Positions 32,721 through 41,061 of a stretch of DNA of 64,000 nucleotides are shown here, piece by piece. This DNA is from Anaerocaecibacter muris. Its GTDB lineage: Bacteria; Bacillota; Clostridia; Christensenellales; Pumilibacteraceae. Position 1 is the stretch's first letter. Each line of letters starts with the position of its first letter. The notes beneath the pieces were generated by a model. That model was given only the letters and a program-made list of their open reading frames with translations. It was not told the DNA's origin and did no database searches. The DNA is taken from contig NZ_CALPCE010000002.1 of NCBI RefSeq assembly GCF_943192945.1, positions 335,086 to 399,085 on the forward strand. The letters are read 5' to 3'. The translations under genes were made by a program, and so were the position numbers.

Positions 32721-33706
32721 TTGCTGTAATCTGCGGATTTCTGACCGCGTTTGCGGTCGGCATGCTGTTAATCCCGATAAATATTCGGCTGGTAAAACGA
32801 CTGAAAGCGGGACAACCCATACTGTCGTATGTGGACAACCATAAAGCAAAGCAGGGCACTCCGACTATGGGCGGCGCGTCGATTGTGCTTGCGCTGTTGC
32901 CCGCACTGTTCTTTACCCGTCACGGCGACAAAACGTCCTACGTCATTTTAATAGTGACAGTCGGTTACGCGCTCGTTGGGTTTATAGACGACTTTATAAA
33001 AGTGCGGTACAAGAACAACAAGGGTTTGTCCGCAGTACAAAAAATTATATTTCAAGTCATGCTCGCGACGATCGTTGCCGTTTACGCGTACTATGCCGAA
33101 AACGTCGGATCGACTGTATACGCGCCGTTCATGCCCAAACAACTCGAACTCGGTCGGCTCGCGCCCGTCTACTATATTTTTATATTCTTGGCGTTTACAA
33201 ACTCGGTCAACCTTACCGACGGACTGGACGGGCTTGCCGCGTCGGTGACGGCGACCAACGCATTGTTTTGCGCGGTGATGCTGGGCGTTGCGTTTTTCGC
33301 GGGCGCGCTTGTAGGCGACGGCGCGTTCAATATGATAGTGCTGTGCGCCGCGCTCGTCGGCAGTCTTTTGGCGTTTTTGTGCTTTAACACTCATCCCGCA
33401 AAAATATTCATGGGCGATACTGGATCGCTCGCGCTCGGCGGGTTTTTGGCATGCGTGGCGGTGCTCGGAAAAATGTCGCTATCCATGTTGCTCGTCGGCG
33501 TTATGTACGTGTTGACCAGCCTGTCGGTTATTATCCAAGTCGTGTATTTTAAACTCACGCACGGCAAGCGCGTGTTTTTAATGGCTCCGCTCCACCACCA
33601 CTTCGAGCGCAAAGGCGTGTTCGAGGGCAAAATAGCGGTTATATATACGCTCGTAACATTTGTTTGCGGCGCAGTGACGGTCGCGCTTATGCTCGCACTG
33701 TACTGA
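32717..33706 (+). CDS. mraY: Phospho-N-acetylmuramoyl-pentapeptide-transferase
   Basis: A 329-residue membrane protein with about ten transmembrane segments. GTPTMGG near residue 50, FIDDFIKV and NLTDGLDGLA hold the catalytic Asp residues, and FMGDTGSLALGG, LMAPLHHHFE are family marks. It makes lipid I in the membrane. The start codon is TTG overlapping the murE stop. Between them other bacteria have murF, which is missing here. Confidence 0.95.
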   Translation: MIAVICGFLTAFAVGMLLIPINIRLVKRLKAGQPILSYVDNHKAKQGTPTMGGASIVLALLPALFFTRHGDKTSYVILIVTVGYALVGFIDDFIKVRYKNNKGLSAVQKIIFQVMLATIVAVYAYYAENVGSTVYAPFMPKQLELGRLAPVYYIFIFLAFTNSVNLTDGLDGLAASVTATNALFCAVMLGVAFFAGALVGDGAFNMIVLCAALVGSLLAFLCFNTHPAKIFMGDTGSLALGGFLACVAVLGKMSLSMLLVGVMYVLTSLSVIIQVVYFKLTHGKRVFLMAPLHHHFERKGVFEGKIAVIYTLVTFVCGAVTVALMLALY

Positions 33707-33736
33707 TTGCAAGCGGTCGAAATTATACGGTTAATA

Positions 33737-33785
33737 ATATAACGTTAGCTTAAATCAACAAGCCTAACGTTATATTTATTTATAA
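33737..33785 (+). terminator. Hairpin after mraY
   Basis: ATATAACGTTAG (33737-33748) pairs perfectly with CTAACGTTATAT (33774-33785) around a 25-base loop, followed by an A/T-rich run with several T. Probably a terminator, so murD needs its own promoter. Confidence 0.6.
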
Positions 33786-33849
33786 CATAAAAAGCCGATA
33801 GCGCGCCGTCCGATATTCTAAAAAACGGAGCGCGCACATACAATACTGT

Positions 33850-35124
33850 ATGGGAATTTTCGACGGAAAGCGGTATTTTGTTTACGGCGACGGGCTGTCC
33901 GGTCGCGCGGCGATCGGCGCGATAAAAAAGTGCGGCGGGCGGGCAAAACTGTATGCCGACGCGGACGGGCGGTTCTGCGAACCCGCAGACAAAAGGTACG
34001 ACGGGGCGGTGATAAGCCCCGGGATAAGACCGACGCACGCCGTTTACGAGTATTGCGCGCGGCGCGGCATACGTCCGACGGGCGAGGCGGAAATAGGTTT
34101 TAAGATAGCGGAAGAACGCGGTATGCCCACCGTGGGCGTAACGGGTACGAACGGTAAGACCACTGTCACGAATTTGATTGCGGCAATGACGGGCGGCGTT
34201 GCGTGCGGCAATATAGGCTATCCCGTGTCTATAGCGGCGCTCAAACCGCAAAAGCCTATCGTGTGCGAACTGTCCAGTTTTCAGCTTTACAGCTCGGTCG
34301 TCGCACCCGACGTTGCGGTCATAACCAACATAGCGTCCGACCATATCGATTGGCACGGTACGGCGGCGGAATACCGTGCGTGCAAGTGCAACATTGCGGC
34401 GCACATGCGCGGCGGGTATCTTGTACTCGGCGAGGACATCCCCGTCGGCGCGCTTGAAACGCTTGAAACCAAAGCGCAGATAGTGCGGTGCTCGACGACA
34501 AACGTTTGCGACGGCGCGTATATTTCGGGCGATAATTTTTATTTCATGGGCAAGCGCGTTTGTCCTACCGACTATCTGCGGTTGCAGGGCGTGCACAACG
34601 TAAAAAACGCATTGTGCGCGATAGCCGCGGCTATGTGTATGGGTGCGAGCTCGGGCGACGTTACGGCGGCGCTGTCGAGCGCGGAACTTTCGCCGCACCG
34701 AATACGCGACGTGGGTGCGGCGTGCGGCAAACGTTGGATAGACGATTCCAAAGGCACAAACGTCGCGGCGTGTCTTGCCGCCGTCGCGCAAACGAGCGGA
34801 ACGGTTTGTCTTATCCTCGGCGGACGCGGCAAGGCGACAGATTTTTCGGAACTGTTTACGGCAATAGACACGGCGCGCGTGACAGAAGTTGTAGCAATGG
34901 GCGAAACGGCGCAGGCGATACGCGACAGTGCGGCGGGCATTGTGCCGTCGCTCAAACTGACTGTTGTAAACGGGCTTAACGAAGCGGTTAAGATCGCGGC
35001 TAAATCGGACGCGCAAACAGTGTTGCTGTCGCCCGCGTGCGCGTCGTTCGACGAGTTTAAAAGCTATGCCGAGCGCGGCGACAGGTTCGCGGCGGCGGTA
35101 AAGGCAATCGGCGGCGAAGCATGA
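33850..35124 (+). CDS. murD: UDP-N-acetylmuramoylalanine--D-glutamate ligase
   Basis: A 424-residue protein. The Rossmann start KRYFVYGDGLSGRAA, the ATP loop GVTGTNGKTTVTNL, VCELSSFQL and the SPACASFDEF block near the C-terminus match MurD. It adds D-glutamate to UDP-MurNAc-L-Ala. No ribosome site is visible before the ATG. Its stop overlaps the ftsW start (ATGA). Confidence 0.94.
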   Translation: MGIFDGKRYFVYGDGLSGRAAIGAIKKCGGRAKLYADADGRFCEPADKRYDGAVISPGIRPTHAVYEYCARRGIRPTGEAEIGFKIAEERGMPTVGVTGTNGKTTVTNLIAAMTGGVACGNIGYPVSIAALKPQKPIVCELSSFQLYSSVVAPDVAVITNIASDHIDWHGTAAEYRACKCNIAAHMRGGYLVLGEDIPVGALETLETKAQIVRCSTTNVCDGAYISGDNFYFMGKRVCPTDYLRLQGVHNVKNALCAIAAAMCMGASSGDVTAALSSAELSPHRIRDVGAACGKRWIDDSKGTNVAACLAAVAQTSGTVCLILGGRGKATDFSELFTAIDTARVTEVVAMGETAQAIRDSAAGIVPSLKLTVVNGLNEAVKIAAKSDAQTVLLSPACASFDEFKSYAERGDRFAAAVKAIGGEA

Positions 35125-36341
35125 AAAAAAGAAACGCTTTTAACATAAGCGGAACGCCGCGGCTTACCGTCGGCAAGTCGGACGTGATGTTGATAACCGT
35201 CACCGCCGCGCTGATATTTTTCGGTGTTTTGATGGTGTATTCGGCGGGGTCGTACACTGCGGAACGCATTTACGGCACGCGGTTTTATTATGTGTACAAG
35301 CAGTTGACGGGCGCGGCGCTCGGCTTTGCGGCAATGTTTTTATTTTCGCGCATCGACTATCACGTGTTGCATAAACTTCGGTATGTCATTCTCGCGCTGT
35401 CGGTGATACTTTTGGCTATAGTGTTTCTGCCGGGGGTGGGCATCACAAACTACGGCGCGCGGCGGTGGATAAACCTGCCGTTCTTTACGATACAGGCGAG
35501 CGAAATATCCAAGTTCGGGTTTATAGTGTTTGCGGCGGCGTATATAGGATCGCGCGAGGATAAGATAACCACGTTTAGAGGAATCCTGCCCGTCGTGCTC
35601 GTCGGCGGGATAATATGTCTGCTCATTATCCTCGAACCTAACATGTCCGTCACTATCTGCATGGCGTTGCTCATGATAGTCATGCTGTTTTTGGGCGGCG
35701 CGAAAATCAAACATCTGTTGATGATAATACTTCCGCTGATTGCGGCGGCGGTGGTGCTTATACTCGTCGAACCGTACAGGTTTGCGCGGCTCATGGCGTT
35801 TATCGACCCGTGGCAAAGCCCGCTCGAAGAAGGGTATCAGCTTATACAATCCTATTACGGACTGGGCGCGGGCGGATTTTTCGGCGTGGGCTTGTTCAAT
35901 TCGCGACAGAAATATCTGTTTTTGCCGTTTGCCGAAAGCGACTTTATATTCAGCGTAATAGGCGAGGAGTTCGGACTGCTCGGGTGCATGGTCGTGCTGT
36001 GCGCATATCTGTTTATAATACGCCGCGCGCTTAAAATATCGTTGGGCGCACCCGACAGGTTCGGCGCGTTGCTTTGCTCGGGTATAGCCGCGATAATAGC
36101 GATACAGGTAATGGTAAACGTCGCGGTCGTTACGGGCAGTATTCCGCCGACGGGCTTGCCGTTGCCGTTTATAAGCAGCGGAAGTTCCGGACTTATCGTG
36201 TTTATGTCGAGCATAGGCGTACTCAACAGCGTAAAGCGCAGAAGTCACAAAAGCAGTGATTTTATGTTTGTAAAAGGCAAGGGGCATAATTCGCGTAAAC
36301 GGTTGCTTTTTCGTAAGCGAAGCGGTATAATAACCATGTGA
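35121..36341 (+). CDS. ftsW: Lipid II polymerase FtsW (SEDS family)
   Basis: A 406-residue membrane protein with about ten spans. NYGARRWINLP, the ILEPNMS block, GxGxGGFFGVGLFNSRQKYLF-like PBP-contact loop and FISSGSSG near the end identify FtsW. It polymerises lipid II for the septum with the class B PBP. Overlaps murD and the next membrane gene by 4 bases each, so the three are coupled. Confidence 0.95.
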   Translation: MKKRNAFNISGTPRLTVGKSDVMLITVTAALIFFGVLMVYSAGSYTAERIYGTRFYYVYKQLTGAALGFAAMFLFSRIDYHVLHKLRYVILALSVILLAIVFLPGVGITNYGARRWINLPFFTIQASEISKFGFIVFAAAYIGSREDKITTFRGILPVVLVGGIICLLIILEPNMSVTICMALLMIVMLFLGGAKIKHLLMIILPLIAAAVVLILVEPYRFARLMAFIDPWQSPLEEGYQLIQSYYGLGAGGFFGVGLFNSRQKYLFLPFAESDFIFSVIGEEFGLLGCMVVLCAYLFIIRRALKISLGAPDRFGALLCSGIAAIIAIQVMVNVAVVTGSIPPTGLPLPFISSGSSGLIVFMSSIGVLNSVKRRSHKSSDFMFVKGKGHNSRKRLLFRKRSGIITM

Positions 36342-37417
36342 AATACATGGGGCAGACATTTTCATACCTGAAAAAGAATTTCTGGTTGCCCGTCGTCGCA
36401 ATGGTAATCCCGTCGATAGTCGCGTGTTTTTTGTCCACGCCGTACTGGGAAGTGTCGTTCGTGGCGGCGTTCGACTATGCTCCGTATCTGTCCGCAAGCC
36501 AAACTTTTCGCATACTGTTCGGCGATTCGTGGCAGTATTTTTGGCCTGTCGTCGTGGTTGCGATAGTTCAAGTGTTCGGGGCGGCGCTCGTCATGTCGGG
36601 CATTGACCGACATTTCCGCACGGGCAGGCTGTCCTTGCGCGACCCGTTGCGGCTTATTAACAATTCGGTTTTTCCTATAGCGATCGGCGTAACCGTCATG
36701 AGCGCGGCGTCTATCGTTTGGCGATTTTTATTATTCGGACTTGTCATGCTCGTACAGGTTTCCGCGGAAGCAATGGCGTTTCCCGCGGGCGCGGCGCTTG
36801 CGGTAATTTCCGCGCTTGCCGTGGGCATGTTCATTATCCACGGGCTTATAATAACGCCTATGCTGTTCTGGGCGCCCATCATGTTCGTATACGGCTATCG
36901 TTTTCGCGATGCGGCGGCGACGTCGTTTAAGCTGATAGCGGGCAAAAAGATATTTCGCGGGCTGTTTATGCCTATGGTCTTGCTCGCGGGCGTGCAACTG
37001 CTCGTCGGGTTTTTGCAAGCTCCGACCGCTGTCGCTTACGTAGTAAACTTTTTCGTGTTTCTTGCGACAAACGTGTATGCCACAGTGTATACCGTGCTCA
37101 CTTTTTACGGCATAAGCGAGCTTGACCGACGCGACATAGAGCCGTACCGAAATATCCCGTTGCCTGTATTGCATAATAAACAGGAAAAGGAAAACGCCGA
37201 CAAGCAACCGCAAAAACCCGATAATAGGCAGGCGAGCGCGGACGCGGACGGCGAAAATGCCCAAAACGCGAGCGCAAAGCCGCCGCGCGCGGTAAAACAG
37301 AAAAAGCCCGACAACAACGGTTCGGCAAAGAAAAAGCGGACGGCGCAAGCCGCGCCCGCCAAAAAACGCGCCGCGTCGAAATCCAAAGAACAAAAGGCGG
37401 ACGGCGATGGCGTTTAA
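36338..37417 (+). CDS. Membrane protein with basic Lys/Ala tail, coupled to ftsW
   Basis: A 359-residue protein starting with GTG that overlaps the ftsW stop. About six hydrophobic segments fill residues 15-255. The cytoplasmic tail (about 265-359) is charged and Lys/Ala/Pro-rich (KKKRTAQAAPAKKRAASKSK), which suggests nucleic acid or acidic-protein contact. The next membrane gene starts within its last codons. I know no named family; tight coupling to ftsW suggests a division or wall role. Confidence 0.65.
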   Translation: MKYMGQTFSYLKKNFWLPVVAMVIPSIVACFLSTPYWEVSFVAAFDYAPYLSASQTFRILFGDSWQYFWPVVVVAIVQVFGAALVMSGIDRHFRTGRLSLRDPLRLINNSVFPIAIGVTVMSAASIVWRFLLFGLVMLVQVSAEAMAFPAGAALAVISALAVGMFIIHGLIITPMLFWAPIMFVYGYRFRDAAATSFKLIAGKKIFRGLFMPMVLLAGVQLLVGFLQAPTAVAYVVNFFVFLATNVYATVYTVLTFYGISELDRRDIEPYRNIPLPVLHNKQEKENADKQPQKPDNRQASADADGENAQNASAKPPRAVKQKKPDNNGSAKKKRTAQAAPAKKRAASKSKEQKADGDGV

Positions 37418-38309
37418 GAATGCGTTTAAAAATCTAATAGCGCACTTCGGCATAGTGTGGTCGCTGTTGCTGTATATACTGATCTGCTCCGCGGGCATAG
37501 TCGGATTGAGTTTGCCGTTTATTCTGCCGATAGCAAATGCGTTTGCCGATGCGGGCGTGTTCGACGGCATACGCGCCGCGTTTTCCGCGCTGTTCAACGA
37601 CGGCGGGTGGAACGGGCTGTGGGACGGACTGTACAACGTGTATTTGTCTGTCGTAAACGTTTTTGAGAGCAACGGTCGCGTCGCGTCGTTGACCATGCTT
37701 TTCCTTATATTCATAGTAATAGTAGCGTTCCGCTTCTTTTTCGGGCTGTATGAAATTCCGCTCGCAACCGTTCTGGACGGGCGTATGTCGTGCAACGCGC
37801 ATTACGGGTTTGGCGGCAAGTTCTTTTCCATGCTGTCCGTGTCCGCCAGATATTCGCTTGCCAAAATGCCCATAACGATAGCGTTCGACGCGGCTATGTG
37901 GGGCGTGGTGTACGGCGTGACGGTGGGTATAGGCATGAGCGTCGCGCTCCCGTTCGTCGTAATTCTCGTAATTGTCGCGTTCCTGTCGTTTAAAAAATCA
38001 ATGCTCGCATGCTGGGCGCCGTGCGTTGCCGACGGCACGGGCGTGATTAAAGGCTTTGCGCGGTCGGTAGAAATCTGCTTCAAACGCTTCGGATCGATTT
38101 TCTCCACGTACTTGGTGACAATCTTGGTCATATTCGCGTGCGGCTTGTTTATAACCGTGTTTACGCTCGGCGTGGGACTGATTATAGCAATACCGTTTTC
38201 GGTGGCTTGCTTCGGCTACCTCGACGCGACCGAGTATTACAACAAAACCGGTAAACGATATTATATCGACAGCGTGGTATTCACTCCGCCGTCGGAAAAT
38301 ACGCTGTAA
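37407..38309 (+). CDS. Membrane protein, partner of the preceding gene
   Basis: A 300-residue protein with about six transmembrane segments (near 17-45, 95-115, 165-205, 240-275) and YYNKTGKRYYIDS at the C-terminus. It overlaps the previous gene by 11 bases. Both share the plan of a short cytoplasmic start, paired spans and long hydrophobic stretches, so they could be a heteromer. A terminator lies after its stop. Function unknown. Confidence 0.65.
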   Translation: MAFKNAFKNLIAHFGIVWSLLLYILICSAGIVGLSLPFILPIANAFADAGVFDGIRAAFSALFNDGGWNGLWDGLYNVYLSVVNVFESNGRVASLTMLFLIFIVIVAFRFFFGLYEIPLATVLDGRMSCNAHYGFGGKFFSMLSVSARYSLAKMPITIAFDAAMWGVVYGVTVGIGMSVALPFVVILVIVAFLSFKKSMLACWAPCVADGTGVIKGFARSVEICFKRFGSIFSTYLVTILVIFACGLFITVFTLGVGLIIAIPFSVACFGYLDATEYYNKTGKRYYIDSVVFTPPSENTL

Positions 38310-38345
38310 TAATATCGCGCAGTATAATTTAAACCCAAACAAAAA

Positions 38346-38372
38346 GCGATCGCACGTAAAACATGCGATCGC
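38346..38372. terminator. Bidirectional terminator between membrane genes and serA
   Basis: GCGATCGCA (38346-38354) pairs with TGCGATCGC (38364-38372); A- and T-rich flanks give T-runs both ways. It separates convergent genes. Confidence 0.75.
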
Positions 38373-38406
38373 GGTTTTGTTTATTTGGGATAGATAAAAG
38401 AAAAAA

Positions 38407-39561
38407 CTAAATTTTCCGTACTTTTATAATGTTGTCGCAAGCGCAAACCTTGGCTAACAGCTTGTCGTCAACGTCGCTTTCGAGGTCGAGTATCGTATAG
38501 GCATAATCGCCGCGCGACTGCGAAACGAAGTTTTCGATATTTATGCCCGCGCCCGAAACGATGTCCGTTATCGAGTTGAGCACGAACTTGACGTTGCGGT
38601 GAATAACGGTTATGCGGCGTTTGCCGACGCGCGGCGCGGAACAGGCGGGGAAGTTGACCGAGTTTTTGATATTGCCGTTTTCTATAAAGTCAACAAGCTC
38701 CTGCGCCGCCATTACCGCGCAGTTGTCCTCGGCTTCTTCCGTGGACGCGCCGAGGTGCGGGATAACCGTCACGCCTTGCACGTTCAAAAGTTCGGGCGCG
38801 GCGAAGTCGGTAATATACGAGTGGATTTTGCCCGACTTGATTGCCGCGATAATGTCGGCATTGACGCAAAGCTCGCCGCGCGACAGGTTGACTATATTAA
38901 CGCCGTCTTTCATTTTGGCAATTGTCTTGGCATTAATCAGTCCGCGCGTGCCGTCGGTCAGCGGTACGTGCAAGGTGATATAGTCCGCGTCCTCGAAAAG
39001 GTTGTCGAGGCTGTCTATCTTGGTTATGTTGTGATTGAGCTTCCAAGCGGAGTCGATGGAAATAAACGGGTCGTAACCGAGCACGTTCATGCCCAGCCGC
39101 ACGGCATTGTTGCCGACCTGAACGCCTATCGCGCCCAGCCCGACCACGCCGAGCGTTTTGCCCATAATTTCGTGACCCGCAAATTGCTTTTTGCCTTTTT
39201 CGGCTTGCTTGGCTACGTCGTCGCCTTTAAGCGTTTTCGTCCACTCCACGCCGTCGATTATTCCGCGCGAGGCGAGGAGCAATGCGGCGAGGCAAAGTTC
39301 TTTTACGGCGTTGGCGTTAGCGCCGGGGGTGTTAAAAACAACCACGCCGCGATCGGCATAGTCCGCAACGGGAATATTGTTTACGCCCGCGCCCGCGCGC
39401 GCTACCGCGATAACCGATTCGGGCAACGCGTAGTCGTGCATGGAGAACGACCGAAGCATAACCGCGACGGGCGAAGTCGAGTTTTCGACAAGTTTGTAAT
39501 TTTTGCCGAGCGTTTTCTCCGCGAGCGGGGATATTGCGTTAAGTTTGAGAATATCTTTCAT
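38407..39561 (-). CDS. serA: D-3-phosphoglycerate dehydrogenase
   Basis: A 384-residue protein. GVVGLGAIGVQVGNNAVRLG is the NAD fold, ITLHVPLTDGTRGLIN and NLSRGELC surround the active site, HLGASTEEAE holds the catalytic His, and the C-terminus (about 310-384) is a short ACT domain for serine feedback. It oxidises 3-phosphoglycerate, the first step of serine synthesis. Transcribed leftward after serC with a 24-base gap. Confidence 0.93.
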   Translation of the reverse strand: MKDILKLNAISPLAEKTLGKNYKLVENSTSPVAVMLRSFSMHDYALPESVIAVARAGAGVNNIPVADYADRGVVVFNTPGANANAVKELCLAALLLASRGIIDGVEWTKTLKGDDVAKQAEKGKKQFAGHEIMGKTLGVVGLGAIGVQVGNNAVRLGMNVLGYDPFISIDSAWKLNHNITKIDSLDNLFEDADYITLHVPLTDGTRGLINAKTIAKMKDGVNIVNLSRGELCVNADIIAAIKSGKIHSYITDFAAPELLNVQGVTVIPHLGASTEEAEDNCAVMAAQELVDFIENGNIKNSVNFPACSAPRVGKRRITVIHRNVKFVLNSITDIVSGAGINIENFVSQSRGDYAYTILDLESDVDDKLLAKVCACDNIIKVRKI

Positions 39562-39585
39562 GTCTGCTTCCTTTTTCGCGGCGGG

Positions 39586-40668
39586 TTACGCCTTGTTTTC
39601 CTTTTTGAATTTTTCCATAAACGCGATAAGCGCGTCCACGCCCTCCGTCGGCATGGCGTTGTAAATGGAAGCGCGCATGCCTCCTACAAGCCTGTGTCCT
39701 TTGAGCGATACCAGTCCGTTTTCTGCGGCTTGCGCGACAAACTTGTCGTCGAGATCTTTGCTCGGCGAAACGAACGGCACGTTCATTACGGAGCGAAACT
39801 CCTTTTGCACGGAGTTGACGTAATAATCGGAGCTGTCGATATAGTCGTACAGCTTGGCGGCTTTCGCTTCGTTTATCTTTTGCGCCGCCGCCACGCCCCC
39901 GTGTTCTTTTAAGTTGTTAAGCACTTCCATAACGACGTAAGTCGAAAAGCAGGGCGGGGTGTTGAACAGGCTTTTGTTTTTGACCTGATTGTCGTACCGC
40001 AACATTACGGGGCATTTGGGATCGGCGCGATCTGTAAGATCGTGACGGACTATAACTACGGTCACGCCCGCGGGACCTATGTTTTTTTGCGCGCCCGCAT
40101 AAATAAGCGCGTAATCGGAAACGTTGACTTCCTGACTTAAAATCATGGACGACATGTCGCATACGAGCGGTATGCCGTCGGTGTCGGGCACGGAAGTATA
40201 ACGCGTGCCGAAAATGGTGTTGTTGTAGCAGATATGTACAAAATCCGCGTCGCGGCGGAACATGCTCGGGGCAAGGTCGGGAATATACGTAAAGTTCTTA
40301 TCCTCGGACGACGCGGCAATCGCCGCGTCGAGGTGAACCGCGCCTTCCTTATAGGCTATTTTGGAAAAATTGCCCGTAACCACGTAATCGGCTTTGCGGT
40401 TTACCGTGCCGATATTGAGCGGCACCGCCGAAAACTGATTGGTCGCGCCGCCCTGCACGAAAAGTATATCGTAACCGTCGGGCACGCCCATGAGTTCGCG
40501 CAACAGCTCTTCCGTCTTGTCGTTGATTTTCATGTACGGTTTGGAACGATGGCTCATTTCCATAACGGACATACCCGTGCCGTCGTAATCGATCAAATGC
40601 TTGCGCACCCGTTCGAGCACTTCGGGCGGAAGCGTCCCGGGTCCCGCCGAAAAATTATAAACTCTCAT
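39586..40668 (-). CDS. serC: Phosphoserine aminotransferase
   Basis: A 360-residue PLP enzyme. Start VYNFSAGPGTLP, MEMSHRS, the PLP-Lys in AGAQKNIGPAG and the C-terminal GHRLVGGMRASIYNA are SerC signatures. It makes phosphoserine from 3-phosphohydroxypyruvate. It heads the serC-serA operon, inserted backward inside the dcw cluster between ftsW and the giant genes. Confidence 0.95.
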   Translation of the reverse strand: MRVYNFSAGPGTLPPEVLERVRKHLIDYDGTGMSVMEMSHRSKPYMKINDKTEELLRELMGVPDGYDILFVQGGATNQFSAVPLNIGTVNRKADYVVTGNFSKIAYKEGAVHLDAAIAASSEDKNFTYIPDLAPSMFRRDADFVHICYNNTIFGTRYTSVPDTDGIPLVCDMSSMILSQEVNVSDYALIYAGAQKNIGPAGVTVVIVRHDLTDRADPKCPVMLRYDNQVKNKSLFNTPPCFSTYVVMEVLNNLKEHGGVAAAQKINEAKAAKLYDYIDSSDYYVNSVQKEFRSVMNVPFVSPSKDLDDKFVAQAAENGLVSLKGHRLVGGMRASIYNAMPTEGVDALIAFMEKFKKENKA

Positions 40669-40699
40669 AAACTACCTCTGCAATATTAGTCTTATGACG

Positions 40700-40728
40700 A
40701 TTATAGCATAATAGTTGACTAAAATCAA
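40700..40728 (-). promoter_or_regulatory. serCA promoter
   Basis: On the minus strand TTGATT (40728-40723), 17-base spacer and extended -10 TGCTATAAT ending at 40700. It gives a leader of about 25 bases with an AGAGG ribosome site. Confidence 0.65.
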
Positions 40729-40941
40729 ATAAAAACGGTTGCAACTTTTCGCGGCGGCATACAATGTATATAAAACATATGCGCGACAAACGCGAAAGGC
40801 GGGCGAGCGTGCGTATAGGCGTTGACCGCAAAAAACCGCATATATAGTAAAATTGCCTATTTTTACCTTTATAATCGCGCGCAAATATGAATAAACTATG
40901 AATATAGTACAAAAAATTGCGCAATTTATGGGTGGTTTATA

Positions 40942-40970
40942 TTGACAATCCCGCGCAAATGTATTATAAT
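40942..40970 (+). promoter_or_regulatory. Consensus promoter of the giant-gene operon
   Basis: TTGACA (40942-40947), 17-base spacer, TATAAT (40965-40970): full consensus. It should drive the three giant genes, with a leader of about 85 bases that folds into a long hairpin. It lies about 215 bases from the divergent serCA promoter. Confidence 0.8.
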
Positions 40971-40980
40971 TATGCAATGA

Positions 40981-41013
40981 ATAATGTCGAATAGTATACA
41001 TATTCGGCATTAT
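40981..41013 (+). other. 13-bp leader hairpin in the giant-gene mRNA
   Basis: Bases 40981-40993 pair with 41001-41013 with a single T-G wobble around a 7-base loop, close to the expected transcript start. It could stabilise the 5' end or regulate translation. No T-run follows, so it is not a terminator. Confidence 0.65.
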
Positions 41014-41061
41014 CACCGACTTTTTCGGCAAAACATTTTCAAAGAAGGGTTGACGATCGAT

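Noticed and set aside
33839..33850. TACAAT just before murD as a leaderless promoter
   Set aside because: The -35 match is poor and the expected start would fall inside the ATG, so the evidence is too weak.
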